NCBI RefSeq assembly: GCF_002368415.1 | Contig: NZ_AP018293.1 | Coordinates: 1-64,000 of the forward strand | DNA: 64,000 nucleotides | Reading direction: 5' to 3' | Origin: Calothrix sp. NIES-4105 | GTDB lineage: Bacteria; Cyanobacteriota; Cyanobacteriia; Cyanobacteriales; Nostocaceae | In this document: positions 1-7,872 of the stretch, one piece after another | How positions within the stretch are numbered: position 1 is the stretch's first letter | Layout: each line of letters starts with the position of its first letter | The notes under the pieces: generated by a model | Seen by the model: only the letters and a program-made list of their open reading frames with translations | Told to the model about the DNA's origin: nothing | Database searches by the model: none | Program-made: the position numbers and the translations under genes

Positions 1-491
1 CCTCACCGAGGCGCCGGGGGTCACGGAAAATTTGGAGCATCGTCCCTTTTGGTTAATCATGGAGGATTCTGGAATAACCAGGCGCCTGTTTTTATGAGTA
101 ACGGTGGGAGACAGAAAAGAGCGGGCGGCTGTGAATATAAGTTAACTGTGGAAGACAAACGAAAGCGCGGGCGCCTGTGATTATAAGTTAACTATAGATA
201 ACTCATAAGAAAATTTTATAAGTGAGAATGAAAGTAAATTGTTATCGACTATTCTAACCAACATTTTGATAAAAAATACTTTGATTGCTTTGAATTTTAG
301 ATATAAACTCATTCTAATTATTGATATACGGAGATATCTACCTTTAGATATAAAAATTACCAAGATGATATAATTTTGTTTGAATTCATCAAAAAATAGA
401 TAACGAAGTGTTAAAAGAGAAGTACAGTAGCAATTAATCGAGGTAAAACAGAAAAAGAGATTGAATTATCTTATTGGGAGTTATTATCTCC
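1..491. other. Non-coding region ahead of TraKLM-like module; candidate oriT or iteron region
   Basis: I see no convincing gene here; a 60-codon minus-strand frame at 181-363 is AT-rich and looks like chance. The region holds two imperfect direct repeats (121-152 and 167-198) and several GGCGCC sites. Because the three genes that follow resemble the TraK-TraL-TraM or StbABC sets that border transfer origins, this stretch is the natural place for an oriT or for binding sites of the first gene product. That function is inference; no nick-site consensus was recognised. Confidence 0.35.
121..198. repeat. Pair of imperfect 32-bp direct repeats
   Basis: Copies at 121-152 and 167-198 begin GCGGGCG and share TGTGA-TATAAGTTAACT, differing at about five positions; the offset is 46 bp. 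Repeats of this size upstream of a DNA-binding protein gene on a plasmid are usually protein-binding sites (relaxosome or iteron type). Seen directly; function inferred. Confidence 0.6.
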
Positions 492-1019
492 GTGACACAA
501 GATAGAGTTTCTAAAGCCAAAATACCAGAGGCGCTGGATGCGCTAAGGGCTTTGGGTGCAAAGGAATTAGATGACGTATCGGCGCGCGATGCTATCAGGA
601 AGATGCGCCGACAGATTGAAAGGGTGCTGCGGTTAGGTTATAGCTATTCTGAGGTTTCAACTACGTTGGCTTCTTTGGATATCCATATTAGTGGAGAACG
701 CATTAAATACCTGCTGAACGATATCCGCAAAAAAACTCGTAAAAAATCTCAGCCATCTAATGGGGATGCTCGCTCCCATGAGATGGATGAAAATCTAAAC
801 GTTAAAGTTGAAGAAACGTCTGCCTCTTTCCACTCAACTGAGACTCAGCCAACTAACGGGAAGTCCGAATTAAAAAAACAATCTCAGTCAAGGGTAGCGC
901 AACCGAGTAAGGTGAACACAAAAACCAAAGAGTCCTTAGCTGCGAATAACAATACTAACACTAACAACACTAATCCCTTAGCCTTCCAGCCCCAATTGAT
1001 AAATGATGAGGATTTGTAA
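492..1019 (+). CDS. TraK/StbA-like small basic DNA-binding protein (oriT-adjacent)
   Basis: Predicted DNA-binding accessory protein of a conjugation or plasmid-stability module. I chose the GTG at 492, which has GGGAG at 476-480 upstream; a TTG at 474 in the same frame has no ribosome-binding site. Residues about 30-80 form a compact helical domain (SARDAIRKMRRQIERVLRLG, then a turn and SGERIKYLLNDIRKKTRKK) of the kind seen in TraK of IncP plasmids and in small proteins encoded before TraL/StbB ATPases. The C-terminal half is polar, Asn/Thr/Ser-rich and probably disordered. It is followed 22 bp later by the ATPase gene. The family call rests on gene order plus a weak motif match, so it is moderate. 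An alternative is a KfrA/StbA-type plasmid stability regulator. Confidence 0.5.
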   Translation: MTQDRVSKAKIPEALDALRALGAKELDDVSARDAIRKMRRQIERVLRLGYSYSEVSTTLASLDIHISGERIKYLLNDIRKKTRKKSQPSNGDARSHEMDENLNVKVEETSASFHSTETQPTNGKSELKKQSQSRVAQPSKVNTKTKESLAANNNTNTNNTNPLAFQPQLINDEDL

Positions 1020-1041
1020 TTGACTATTAAGGAGCGCGCAG

Positions 1042-1821
1042 ATGGTTGCCAAAACAAAACAAACCACAGTAAAACAAACCACAGTAAAACATACAGCACA
1101 ACCAAAATGCACTGGACGGTTAGTGCTAGTAACCGGGGATAAAGGTGGAACTGGTAAAAGTGTAATGGCGAGAATTCTTTTAGACACTTATCGCCACAGA
1201 AATATAAATTGCATTGCCTATGAGTGCGACCAGTCGAACCCACAATTATATAGACACTATAATCAACTTCCTCCTGGGGTGCAAACGTTGAAGTTAAATC
1301 AACGTGGTGGCGCCGATGCTTTGCAGGATGATTTAGGGCGTTTTTCTCCCAAAGTTTCGTTAGTGGACTTACCTGCTGGAGCGGCGGAATATTTTGAGGA
1401 AATAGCAAATGATATTTGTCTGTTCGAGAATGCACAGCGTATGGGATACCGTATCACAATGGTTTCTGTATTGGGAAGGGTAAAAGATAGCGTCGTGCAG
1501 TTAAAGCGGTTAGTAGATTTTTGCGGCACCCAGGTAGATTATGTAATAGCTAAAAATCTTTACTGGGGTTCAGAAAACAAGTTTATTCGGTACGACAATT
1601 CCAAAGTGCGCTCGACTATCGCAGCGTATGGTGGAGTAGAGTTGCTATTACCAGAGTTGTTTGATGATATTTTCGACTTTATCGACTCCAATGATTTAAC
1701 TTTCCGTCTAGCATTAGAACATGATGCTTTAACCGTAAGTAATAAATCCCGGATATTTGGCTGGATTGATAAAGCAGAAACTGAGTTAGCAAAAGCTGCA
1801 GTACAGTTGGGGTTAGATTGA
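1042..1821 (+). CDS. TraL/StbB-like ParA-superfamily P-loop ATPase
   Basis: P-loop ATPase related to ParA/MinD, of the type encoded as the middle gene in TraK-TraL-TraM or StbABC modules. The Walker A loop GDKGGTGKS lies at about residues 33-41, with a switch-like ECDQSNPQ at about 59-66 and a hydrophobic strand SLVDLPAG at about 105-112. Start is the ATG at 1042 with AAGGAG at 1029-1034. The N-terminus carries a short tandem repeat, visible as KQTTVKQTTVK, produced by a duplicated 15-bp DNA unit at about 1054-1084. The stop codon overlaps the next ATG by one base (TGATG), indicating translational coupling. It is not the replicon partition ParA, which is more likely the gene at 24.8 kb. Role in transfer or plasmid positioning is inferred from family and position. 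Confidence 0.6.
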   Translation: MVAKTKQTTVKQTTVKHTAQPKCTGRLVLVTGDKGGTGKSVMARILLDTYRHRNINCIAYECDQSNPQLYRHYNQLPPGVQTLKLNQRGGADALQDDLGRFSPKVSLVDLPAGAAEYFEEIANDICLFENAQRMGYRITMVSVLGRVKDSVVQLKRLVDFCGTQVDYVIAKNLYWGSENKFIRYDNSKVRSTIAAYGGVELLLPELFDDIFDFIDSNDLTFRLALEHDALTVSNKSRIFGWIDKAETELAKAAVQLGLD

Positions 1822-2798
1822 TGGCTGCAACCAATAATAGAAACAGTAAAAACGGTAAAAATAATGCCGACAAATCTCATTTAGATAAGCTTTTAGAAGA
1901 TAAACCTCCAGAGTTTCAAGCCAAAGTGCTGCGGTTCGCGCTTGACTCTGGAATGAAACAAGATGACCCAGCGTTTCGGTTAGTGCAATATATTGGGTAT
2001 TTAGCACAACTAACAGAAACAGCTCCAGAAGATTGGAAGCAGTTATTTAAAAAATTACAAGGGGAATTATCTGAGTGGGCGGAACTAACGACGGAACAAT
2101 TGGCAGCAGCAGCCGACCAGAGCGAGACAATCAACAACCTGGCTCAATCTTGCAACAGGCTTGGGACAGCGTTGAACGCATTAGACTCAACCTCGCAGCA
2201 ACAGTTGGAGCAATTGATGGACTTGAGCGAAGCCTCAGAGAGTTTGAAAAGCGTCGTTGGGGAAATACCAACGTTGAAAAAACTATTGACTCAATTGAAT
2301 CAAACCCTCTCGCAGAAACAGTTTTTGAAAGTGGAATTGACAGCTGCTCAAATAGGGGAATTGAAGAGGGAGATTTCGATAACTCAAGCGAACAGGGAGT
2401 TGAGCGAGATAAAGGGGGAGATTTTGGATGTTGCGCTGAACCAGAGGCGCCTGATGTCGAAAATAGAACAGTTGACCAACCCTCAAACCCAGAAAAGCAG
2501 ACGAACGCAAATGTTAGCCCGCATTGGGCGCCGATTAGAAAACGCGATTTTGACTTGGATTTGTGAATTAAATTTATCGTTGTCCTGGGCAGGGGCAATA
2601 TCGTATATATTCTTTTTCTCCCTGCTTTTGGCACTTATTACTAGGGCAACTTTTCAATTTGTACCTGTATCATTACCTGAAATTACACAACTACAGATTG
2701 ATAAAACTCAACAACAGGTTGGGTATATGTATACGAAAATACAGCGAATTGAAGAGCATTTAAAGAATGAGGCTCAAGGTAAACCAGCGAGTAAATAA
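1821..2798 (+). CDS. Coiled-coil protein with one C-terminal membrane helix (TraM-like position)
   Basis: Third gene of the module, starting at the ATG that overlaps the preceding stop by one base. Residues about 60-235 are rich in Gln, Glu, Lys and Leu with heptad-like spacing, so a long coiled coil is likely. A hydrophobic stretch near residues 255-275 (ISYIFFFSLLLALITRA) is a probable single membrane helix, followed by a short polar tail. I recognise no enzymatic motif. In IncP plasmids TraM follows TraL, and in StbABC systems a third protein follows StbB; the shape (coiled coil plus membrane anchor) could tether the DNA-bound complex to the membrane, but that is inference. Confidence 0.6.
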   Translation: MAATNNRNSKNGKNNADKSHLDKLLEDKPPEFQAKVLRFALDSGMKQDDPAFRLVQYIGYLAQLTETAPEDWKQLFKKLQGELSEWAELTTEQLAAAADQSETINNLAQSCNRLGTALNALDSTSQQQLEQLMDLSEASESLKSVVGEIPTLKKLLTQLNQTLSQKQFLKVELTAAQIGELKREISITQANRELSEIKGEILDVALNQRRLMSKIEQLTNPQTQKSRRTQMLARIGRRLENAILTWICELNLSLSWAGAISYIFFFSLLLALITRATFQFVPVSLPEITQLQIDKTQQQVGYMYTKIQRIEEHLKNEAQGKPASK

Positions 2799-3074
2799 CG
2801 TATAATCTTGATTGTCTAGATAAAATAAGTAAGTAACCCGTTGATTCTGTGTTACTACCTCAATTTTTAAGATTTTTAGAATAGTAACCCAAAAACAAGT
2901 CATGCAGTCCTTTGTCATGCAGTCGCAAGCCTCTGAGGTACATGGGAATATATTGATTCATGGAAAAGAAAGACAAATTTGTTTCGAGTGAGGTAACGCT
3001 CCGAAGAAACAAGATTTAAGCCCTTGGCTAAAGTTATGGAGTCGCGAGCTGCGACTGCATGACACTCCTATTTG
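2799..3074. other. Intergenic region between convergent genes
   Basis: Lies between the coiled-coil gene and the convergent Uma2 gene. No ORF of note. It contains the MITE-like 150-bp element described separately; outside that I see only AT-rich sequence. Confidence 0.5.
2914..3063. repeat. 150-bp element with perfect 14-bp terminal inverted repeats (MITE-like)
   Basis: The left arm GTCATGCAGTCGCA (2914-2927) is the exact reverse complement of 3050-3063. A nested hairpin AGTCGC-GAGCT-GCGACT (3040-3056) sits at the right end, and a partial third copy of the arm (GTCATGCAGTC) lies just outside at about 2899-2909. The arrangement resembles a miniature inverted-repeat transposable element, although I cannot see a clear target-site duplication. 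It could alternatively be a bidirectional terminator-like structure. Confidence 0.45.
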
Positions 3075-3641
3075 TTAAAGCTGCGGCGCCAATATTTTTT
3101 GGGCAGTAGCATTTATTTGTGGGAACGTAAGCGACACAATTTGTTGATTTCCAGTAAATACTGTTTGACTATAAACCTTTCCAATAAGCAAGCAGACTGT
3201 TACTTTATCCTCTAATGGGTCAACAATCCAGTATTCATTAACACCAATTGCTGCGTACTCTAATGTTTTTATATTGTAGTCGCGGTCAACAGATTCAGGA
3301 GATACGACCTCAACTATAAGCGGTGGAGCAGTTCTGAGAATAGCAGAGGTATTTTCAATCGCAGCAGCTTGTTGCGGAGTAACCATCAATACATCGGGGC
3401 GCCTGGGTTGTTTCTTGGTCATTACCTCGACACCATTAGAACGCGGTTCTAAATTTAATCCCAAACGTTCTTTTTCCAAAAAGAAGCGAATGACAAGAAA
3501 GGTAATAATAGCTTCATGTTTACCAGTACCGGGAGGCATTTCTACTAACACCCCATTTTCATCGAGTTCGTAACGCTTGTCTGTGCCGTCATCGTAAGTT
3601 AAATACTCCTCAACAGTCATCTTTAAAGGTGTTTGGGACAT
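3075..3641 (-). CDS. Uma2 family (DUF820) PD-(D/E)XK nuclease-like protein
   Basis: Member of the Uma2 family, very abundant in cyanobacteria and built on a restriction-endonuclease fold. Typical signatures are the N-terminal MTVEEYL, the RRPDVLMV segment carrying the PD aspartate (about residues 80-87), PPLIVEVVSPES with the second acidic residue (about 106-117), and a C-terminal YWIVDP (about 137-142). Length (188 codons) is normal for the family. The ATG at 3641 is preceded by a strong AAGGAGG five bases upstream. The biological role of Uma2 proteins is not established; nuclease activity is inferred from the fold. It appears monocistronic. Confidence 0.85.
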   Translation of the reverse strand: MSQTPLKMTVEEYLTYDDGTDKRYELDENGVLVEMPPGTGKHEAIITFLVIRFFLEKERLGLNLEPRSNGVEVMTKKQPRRPDVLMVTPQQAAAIENTSAILRTAPPLIVEVVSPESVDRDYNIKTLEYAAIGVNEYWIVDPLEDKVTVCLLIGKVYSQTVFTGNQQIVSLTFPQINATAQKILAPQL

Positions 3642-3844
3642 ATTGCCTCCTTATATATGGGAGTGTAGACGCCGTTGCGTACTCTGTCCCTATGATAAAT
3701 AAATCATGTTCATTGGTACAAAGTTCAATAGACAACAATATTACTGTATCCTTCAGACTTTTAAGGTATCTAACAGAGGCACTAGATGCCAATGTTTATG
3801 AGTTGTTTAACTCACCCGAAATATTTATTAGTAAGACTTGACAT

Positions 3845-4024
3845 ATGATGACAGTACAGTTAAAACAACGACAAATTGAGAGCGAACATAGACGCGATGA
3901 TAATTGGCACCAAGGAATGCGCGAAGTGCAAACGCCTAAATTCAGTATATATGGGGTAGCGCCATTCGTTTGCAGTGTGGGTAAATTAGAAGTGGCATGT
4001 ATTGAAGCAAAGCTACATAGTTAA
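3845..4024 (+). CDS. Possible small protein, 59 residues, unknown
   Basis: Starts with two consecutive ATG codons (3845 and 3848) and ends at TAA 4022-4024, about 70 bp before the next gene on the same strand. The product is mixed polar at the N-terminus (QLKQRQIESEHRRDDNWHQG) and more hydrophobic at the C-terminus with two cysteines. No convincing ribosome-binding site and no recognised family. It may be a remnant of a larger gene. Confidence 0.25.
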   Translation: MMTVQLKQRQIESEHRRDDNWHQGMREVQTPKFSIYGVAPFVCSVGKLEVACIEAKLHS

Positions 4025-4064
4025 AATTTACTACTAGATTGTATCCTGACGGCATAGTAAATTT

Positions 4065-4095
4065 ATCTACACAGGGTATATAAGCAGGTGTAGAT
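4065..4095. promoter_or_regulatory. Operator-like inverted repeat abutting the start codon
   Basis: ATCTACAC (4065-4072) and its exact reverse complement GTGTAGAT (4088-4095) are separated by 15 bp and end directly at the ATG at 4096. No separate ribosome-binding site is visible in this space. Autoregulation by the ribbon-helix-helix protein encoded just downstream, or an mRNA hairpin controlling translation, would both fit. Confidence 0.5.
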
Positions 4096-4680
4096 ATGAC
4101 TAAAATCGAGCGAGAATCAATTAACTTTAAATTGCCCAAATCCTTATGTGATGAGCTTCGTGCCGCAGCACAAACCCGTAACACCACCGCTACAGATTTG
4201 GTAATACAAGGTCTACATCATGTACTTGGAGATGTACCCGGTGTAGAAACGAGTGTAGAAATACGCTTGTACCAACTTGAAGAGGAATTTTTTCAGTTGA
4301 AAAGCTCTCTTAAAAGCGGCACTAGTTCAAGTGATGCTGAACGAATTAAAAGCATTGAACAAAAACTTGAGGAATTTTCTAGCCAACTATCGCGATTTGA
4401 GGGTGCATTGAAAGTCATGCAAAATAGCATCAACGCATCGCGGTCACGTAAGTCAGGTGGTTACTCGCCTTACAATCAATATAATTCCCAACCACCGCAA
4501 CTCCAACCATTCGATGAGTTATCATTGGCGCGGCGCCTTAATACAAATGTCTCGACACTAAGCGAAAAACGTGCAACCCTAAGCCAGGAAGAATTTGACC
4601 GTTGGTGTAAAGACAGAGATACCAGCCAATATGCGTGGCGATTCAACGAAAAAGATAATTTGTATCATCCCATAAAGTAA
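4096..4680 (+). CDS. Ribbon-helix-helix N-terminus plus coiled coil, plasmid protein of unknown role
   Basis: Residues about 5-45 fit a ribbon-helix-helix DNA-binding fold: a beta strand (SINFKLPKSL) followed by two helices. Residues 55-115 are rich in Glu, Lys, Ser and Leu and likely form a coiled coil. A Ser/Tyr/Asn/Gln-rich linker leads to a C-terminal segment (DELSLARRLNTNVSTLSEKR, then WCKDRDTSQYAWRFNEKDNL) that resembles the sequence-recognition segments of plasmid or phage DNA-binding proteins in cyanobacteria. A perfect inverted repeat ends at its start codon, suggesting self-regulation. I do not recognise the full-length family; a copy-number or partition accessory factor is possible. 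Confidence 0.55.
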   Translation: MTKIERESINFKLPKSLCDELRAAAQTRNTTATDLVIQGLHHVLGDVPGVETSVEIRLYQLEEEFFQLKSSLKSGTSSSDAERIKSIEQKLEEFSSQLSRFEGALKVMQNSINASRSRKSGGYSPYNQYNSQPPQLQPFDELSLARRLNTNVSTLSEKRATLSQEEFDRWCKDRDTSQYAWRFNEKDNLYHPIK

Positions 4681-4739
4681 TTAAAAATAAATGGCGCCAT
4701 GCGGTAAATTCTTCTGCATGTTACTAGTTTAGGTAGGGA

Positions 4740-4937
4740 TTGAGTCATAGTTACAACCGGAAATATATTCGACTTTACCATCTAAATATAGATAGTGGTG
4801 AACGCGAACTTACTTTTAGGAGGCGCCTGAAACATTTCGTGGTAAAGGGAAAGCTCAACGATAACGAATGCAGCAGCCAACAAGTTATGAAGCAATCTGA
4901 ATGTTTTTTAGCAAACTTTGCTCTTGACGTATCTTAA
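4740..4937 (+). other. Possible remnant ORF, similar to a second copy at 6010-6198
   Basis: A TTG-started 65-codon frame preceded by AGGTAGGG. Its DNA from about 4773 (ACCATCTA then ATAGTGGTGAA) and part of its translation (NIDSGERELTF-RRRLKHF) resemble 6000-6065 (NVNSDEWLTSFQVRRRF). It runs into the 3' end of the opposite-strand XRE gene. I regard both copies as diverged repeats or gene remnants rather than working genes. Confidence 0.2.
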
Positions 4938-5403
4938 TTAATTCTTGCTTATAGAAATCATCTAAAGCCGCAACAAATGTACCATCAACAAGCGTAATTC
5001 CCAGTGCATCGAGCGCACTTAGAAAATTCAAAAAACTAGCATTGTGATAGTTTTTATCCTCAAATGCTTTGATTTCATCAAGTGTGTGGTCACTTAAAGC
5101 TGCTAGTTCTTCTTGAGTGATTTTAAATGCTATTCTAGCTTTAATTAATAAGTCAGGTAAATAATTAAGATTTTCTATTTCTAAGACAATTGGTTTATCT
5201 GGGTTGTGGGCAACTAATGCTTCATATTCTTCTATTTCCGCAACCAATTTGAGCCGCAGTGCATCGTTAGAATCTTGTATTAACTGCCAACTATCCGGGT
5301 CTTTTAATCTTTTTTCATCATTGGCTCTTAATTTCCGGTTAGCCTCGGCAAATTTTTCAGCCCATTCTTTGGAATATATCAGTTGAGAATCATCTTTTAT
5401 CAT
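4885..5403 (-). CDS. XRE-family HTH protein, antitoxin-like
   Basis: Residues about 88-145 form a Cro/CI-type helix-turn-helix (LLIKARIAFKITQEELAALS, then LDEIKAFEDKNYHNASF), preceded by an alpha-helical, charged N-terminal region. The start is the ATG at 5403, whose ATGA overlaps the stop of the upstream nucleotidyltransferase gene by four bases; a GTG three codons earlier is less likely. A nucleotidyltransferase followed by a translationally coupled HTH protein is the usual layout of HigBA- or AbiE-like toxin-antitoxin pairs, so this is the probable antitoxin and regulator. The pairing is inferred from layout, not shown. Confidence 0.65.
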   Translation of the reverse strand: MIKDDSQLIYSKEWAEKFAEANRKLRANDEKRLKDPDSWQLIQDSNDALRLKLVAEIEEYEALVAHNPDKPIVLEIENLNYLPDLLIKARIAFKITQEELAALSDHTLDEIKAFEDKNYHNASFLNFLSALDALGITLVDGTFVAALDDFYKQELIKIRQEQSLLKNIQIAS

Positions 5404-5840
5404 GGCGACCACTCCAGTAAATTAATTGCTATAATACCTTTACGGTTTTGTTTTCTATCGCGCTGAAAAAACTCTATTGATATTGTATCATCTATGGGTT
5501 GGTCGGATGGGTATATTTCGCCTCGGTACTTAACTTTTTGTGCCACGCTATCAGAAAACCTTAATATTAGTGGTGCATTTTCTTTCAAGTATTCCATATC
5601 TACATCATCAGTATCCCAGCAAGCATCAAAATCATTGGGCGATGGTTCGCTTGTTACGAAGGAACCATTTAGGTAAAAAATGCGACACCCAGCATTTTTC
5701 AATTCTGCCATTATCAATTCCATATTTTGAATCATAACATTGCGCTTGCGCGTATAGCCAAAGCGCTCTTTAAATTCATCCCAATAGCAAAAATGCACAC
5801 CAGGTGGTAGATTTCCATTCGGCTCAAAATTCGGAATCAT
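5400..5840 (-). CDS. DUF6932-like nucleotidyltransferase, candidate toxin
   Basis: A short minimal nucleotidyltransferase. The motif NGSFVTSEPSPNDFDACWD (about residues 57-75) has the Gly-Ser and the D-x-D pair that bind metal and nucleotide in the polymerase-beta superfamily; a further acidic segment (TISIEFFQRD) follows near residue 122. An N-terminal segment rich in aromatic residues (PGVHFCYWDEFKERFG) is typical of DUF6932-like proteins. It is the first gene of a two-gene operon with the overlapping XRE gene, so a toxin that modifies nucleic acid or protein by nucleotide transfer is plausible. Family assignment is by eye. Confidence 0.6.
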   Translation of the reverse strand: MIPNFEPNGNLPPGVHFCYWDEFKERFGYTRKRNVMIQNMELIMAELKNAGCRIFYLNGSFVTSEPSPNDFDACWDTDDVDMEYLKENAPLILRFSDSVAQKVKYRGEIYPSDQPIDDTISIEFFQRDRKQNRKGIIAINLLEWSP

Positions 5841-6137
5841 TAGTTAATAAAAGCACCCAGTAAGTAATATAAAAAGTATACCATTAACTAATGTTTATTA
5901 ACTCACAAATATTTGATTAATAATGTATTTATCACGCTATATATTGATTTAATAATTGAGGTAATTTTTGTATTAAATCTCCAGTTATATTTATACCCTT
6001 TTACCATCTATGAATGTAAATAGTGATGAATGGTTGACTAGCTTTCAAGTACGGCGCCGTTTTACATTACTACACTTTCGTTATGTAAATTTTAGGCAAG
6101 AAACTATATCTATATATATAGTACGTTTCCATTTCTC
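5841..6137. other. Intergenic region, AT-rich, holds second diverged repeat copy
   Basis: Between two minus-strand units. Contains an AT-rich stretch with several ATTAA/TTAATAA runs at 5844-5960 that may be the promoter of the nucleotidyltransferase/XRE pair, and the second copy of the diverged repeat at about 6000-6065. No gene recognised. Confidence 0.4.
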
Positions 6138-7208
6138 TCATCGGCGCCAACGACCAAGGTTAAGCGAACTTGCTTCATCTTCGCCAGCGTGCAGGTAGTT
6201 ATCGATAGTGATTTGACCGCTGGAATGTCCCAATGTTTTGGTAATTACGTGGATAGGAGTATTTTTAGCTGCGTGGGTTGCGTGAGAGTGCCTCAACCAG
6301 TGGGGTGAGGGTATGCGTGTTAGTCCTGCGGATACTGCTATTGCTTTGATGATGCGGCGTATGTGTCTGTCGGTTACGGGTTCTGAGGTTTTTTGACTAA
6401 TGAAAATTGGTTCTGTTTTATCACTTGGGCGCCGACGGTTAGCTAGTAAAAATTGGTATAACTCAGTAGGGATAGGGACGTCACGTTCTTTGTCGCCTTT
6501 GCCAATTACTTTAATATAAGGTAATCCTGATTGGTTGAGGTGTATTGCACTCCAGGTGAGTGTGGCAACTTCGCCAACTCTAAACCCTCCACAGTAAAAT
6601 AACTCGAACACTAAGTAGTTGCGCTGCGCCTGAATTTTTTTCTGAGGCGTTTTGGCATCGCTTATTGCTAAAACTGCTGCGTCGCTCATCATTTCTATTT
6701 CAGTGACAGATAGTGTTCGCTCTTTTATCTTCTTACGTTCGGCTGGCACTTTTAATAACATTGCTGGGTTCGCGCGCAAATACCCAACGTCACAAGCATA
6801 CCGCAAAAAACTTTTGAGTGATGCAAGGCGCCGTCTAACTGATGCGCGCGCAATATGTCCAAAGTTTTCTCTTTTTAATAGATAAGCTTTGTAATTATCA
6901 ACGTCTTCTTTGGTGATGGTGTGCAAATTCAAATCATCGAGGTCGGGGTAGTCAATACCTAATTTGTACTGGACGAAGTGCATTACGTCGTTACGGTAAG
7001 CGCGCGCTGTTTGAGATGACGAGCGTGAACCTAACCAACTGCTGAATAATTCGCTTGTTGTGTTGGCGCCTGTGATTTTGGTGTTACCCGTTGCCTTAAC
7101 TACCGCATCAACAGTTGCCTGAATAAATGCTAACTGCTCAGGTGATAAATGAGCAATTGCTTCACTCAATTGGGTTTTGTCGATGTTGGGGTGCGCGGCG
7201 CCTTCCAT
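6138..7208 (-). CDS. Tyrosine recombinase (XerC/XerD-like integrase)
   Basis: Site-specific recombinase of the phage-integrase family. The N-terminal SAM-like core-binding domain covers about residues 40-140 (SARAY-type helices then VRRRLASLKSFLRYAC). The catalytic domain has the arginine in CGGFRVGEVATLTW, a lysine strand (YIKVIGKGDKERDVPI), HWLRHSHATH with the second His/Arg, LGHSSGQITIDNYLHA with the last His and the nucleophilic Tyr. The ATG at 7208 is chosen because TGAGG lies nine bases upstream; a TTG at 7223 is also in frame. On a plasmid it could resolve multimers or move an element; it stands directly before the PIWI-RE operon, transcribed away from it. No attachment site was recognised. 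Confidence 0.88.
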   Translation of the reverse strand: MEGAAHPNIDKTQLSEAIAHLSPEQLAFIQATVDAVVKATGNTKITGANTTSELFSSWLGSRSSSQTARAYRNDVMHFVQYKLGIDYPDLDDLNLHTITKEDVDNYKAYLLKRENFGHIARASVRRRLASLKSFLRYACDVGYLRANPAMLLKVPAERKKIKERTLSVTEIEMMSDAAVLAISDAKTPQKKIQAQRNYLVFELFYCGGFRVGEVATLTWSAIHLNQSGLPYIKVIGKGDKERDVPIPTELYQFLLANRRRPSDKTEPIFISQKTSEPVTDRHIRRIIKAIAVSAGLTRIPSPHWLRHSHATHAAKNTPIHVITKTLGHSSGQITIDNYLHAGEDEASSLNLGRWRR

Positions 7209-7484
7209 TACAAATTGCCTCAATATATATAATGATGTTGACTCTATGCATAATTATGACCGATAAGTTATGTTCCCAGACATTTATTTCCTGCCACGAC
7301 AAAGGCGCCTGTTTACTCTGTATACTGGTAAAGTTTTTATCAACCTATACGTAATGTAAATTTATATTGCAATGTTGGCATTATAAAGTAGGATGCGCTA
7401 ATAGCCAGCGATTAAGGTGTGTAATAAAAGATACTATTATTTTTAAGGGTTAGAAATAACACATGGAGCTAAATCTGATGAATA

Positions 7485-7498
7485 TTGTACTTGTACAA
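7485..7498. promoter_or_regulatory. Perfect palindrome TTGTAC-TT-GTACAA
   Basis: Six-base arms separated by two bases. Similar GTACA-containing blocks recur upstream of and inside the ParA gene at 25.4-25.8 kb, so it may be a binding site of a plasmid regulator. Function unknown. Confidence 0.3.
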
Positions 7499-7684
7499 AC
7501 ATTATCGGATTGACATAGGGATATCTATCACTCTCTGTTTATTCGGCAATTAGTACTGACTCAAACTATTGGGGGAGGCGCCGCAATATAGAACAGTTTC
7601 TCTCGAAGTATTGGAAACCGCGCGCTAATTTTGTTTTATAAAAAGTGGCGGGCTAAAACCGAGGCGCCTTTATAAGGAATAGCT

Positions 7685-7795
7685 GTGCGCGCTCTTGATA
7701 AATTTATTGATATTGTTGCTCCACCAATAAAAATTAAAAACACTGACAAGACTTTTGGTGATTATCGCGCATCTACTAACGTACAAAATCTCTGA
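7685..7795 (+). CDS. Possible 36-residue peptide
   Basis: GTG start with AAGGAA about eight bases upstream; ends at TGA 7793-7795. The product begins MRALDKFIDIVAPPIKIK and has protein-like composition, but no family is recognised. It may be the leftover start of a truncated gene. Confidence 0.2.
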   Translation: MRALDKFIDIVAPPIKIKNTDKTFGDYRASTNVQNL

Positions 7796-7872
7796 TTTGA
7801 TACTCTCTCCCCTTACACGCTTTACCTTTTTTATTAAACGCTACGCTTCGTTTAGTAATTCAATTTTGTTAA

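Larger units (their letters stand above)
3642..4095. other. Intergenic region with one small ORF and an operator-like palindrome
   Basis: Separates the divergent Uma2 and ribbon-helix-helix genes. It contains one possible 59-codon gene (3845-4024) and the inverted repeat at 4065-4095, both listed separately. Nothing else is recognised. Confidence 0.5.

Noticed and set aside
181-363. 60-codon minus-strand frame in the left intergenic region
   Set aside because: Composition is AT-driven, no ribosome-binding site, no protein-like pattern.
2075-2566. 163-codon plus-strand frame inside the coiled-coil gene
   Set aside because: Out-of-frame shadow of the gene at 1821-2798, which has a clean coupled start and a membrane helix.
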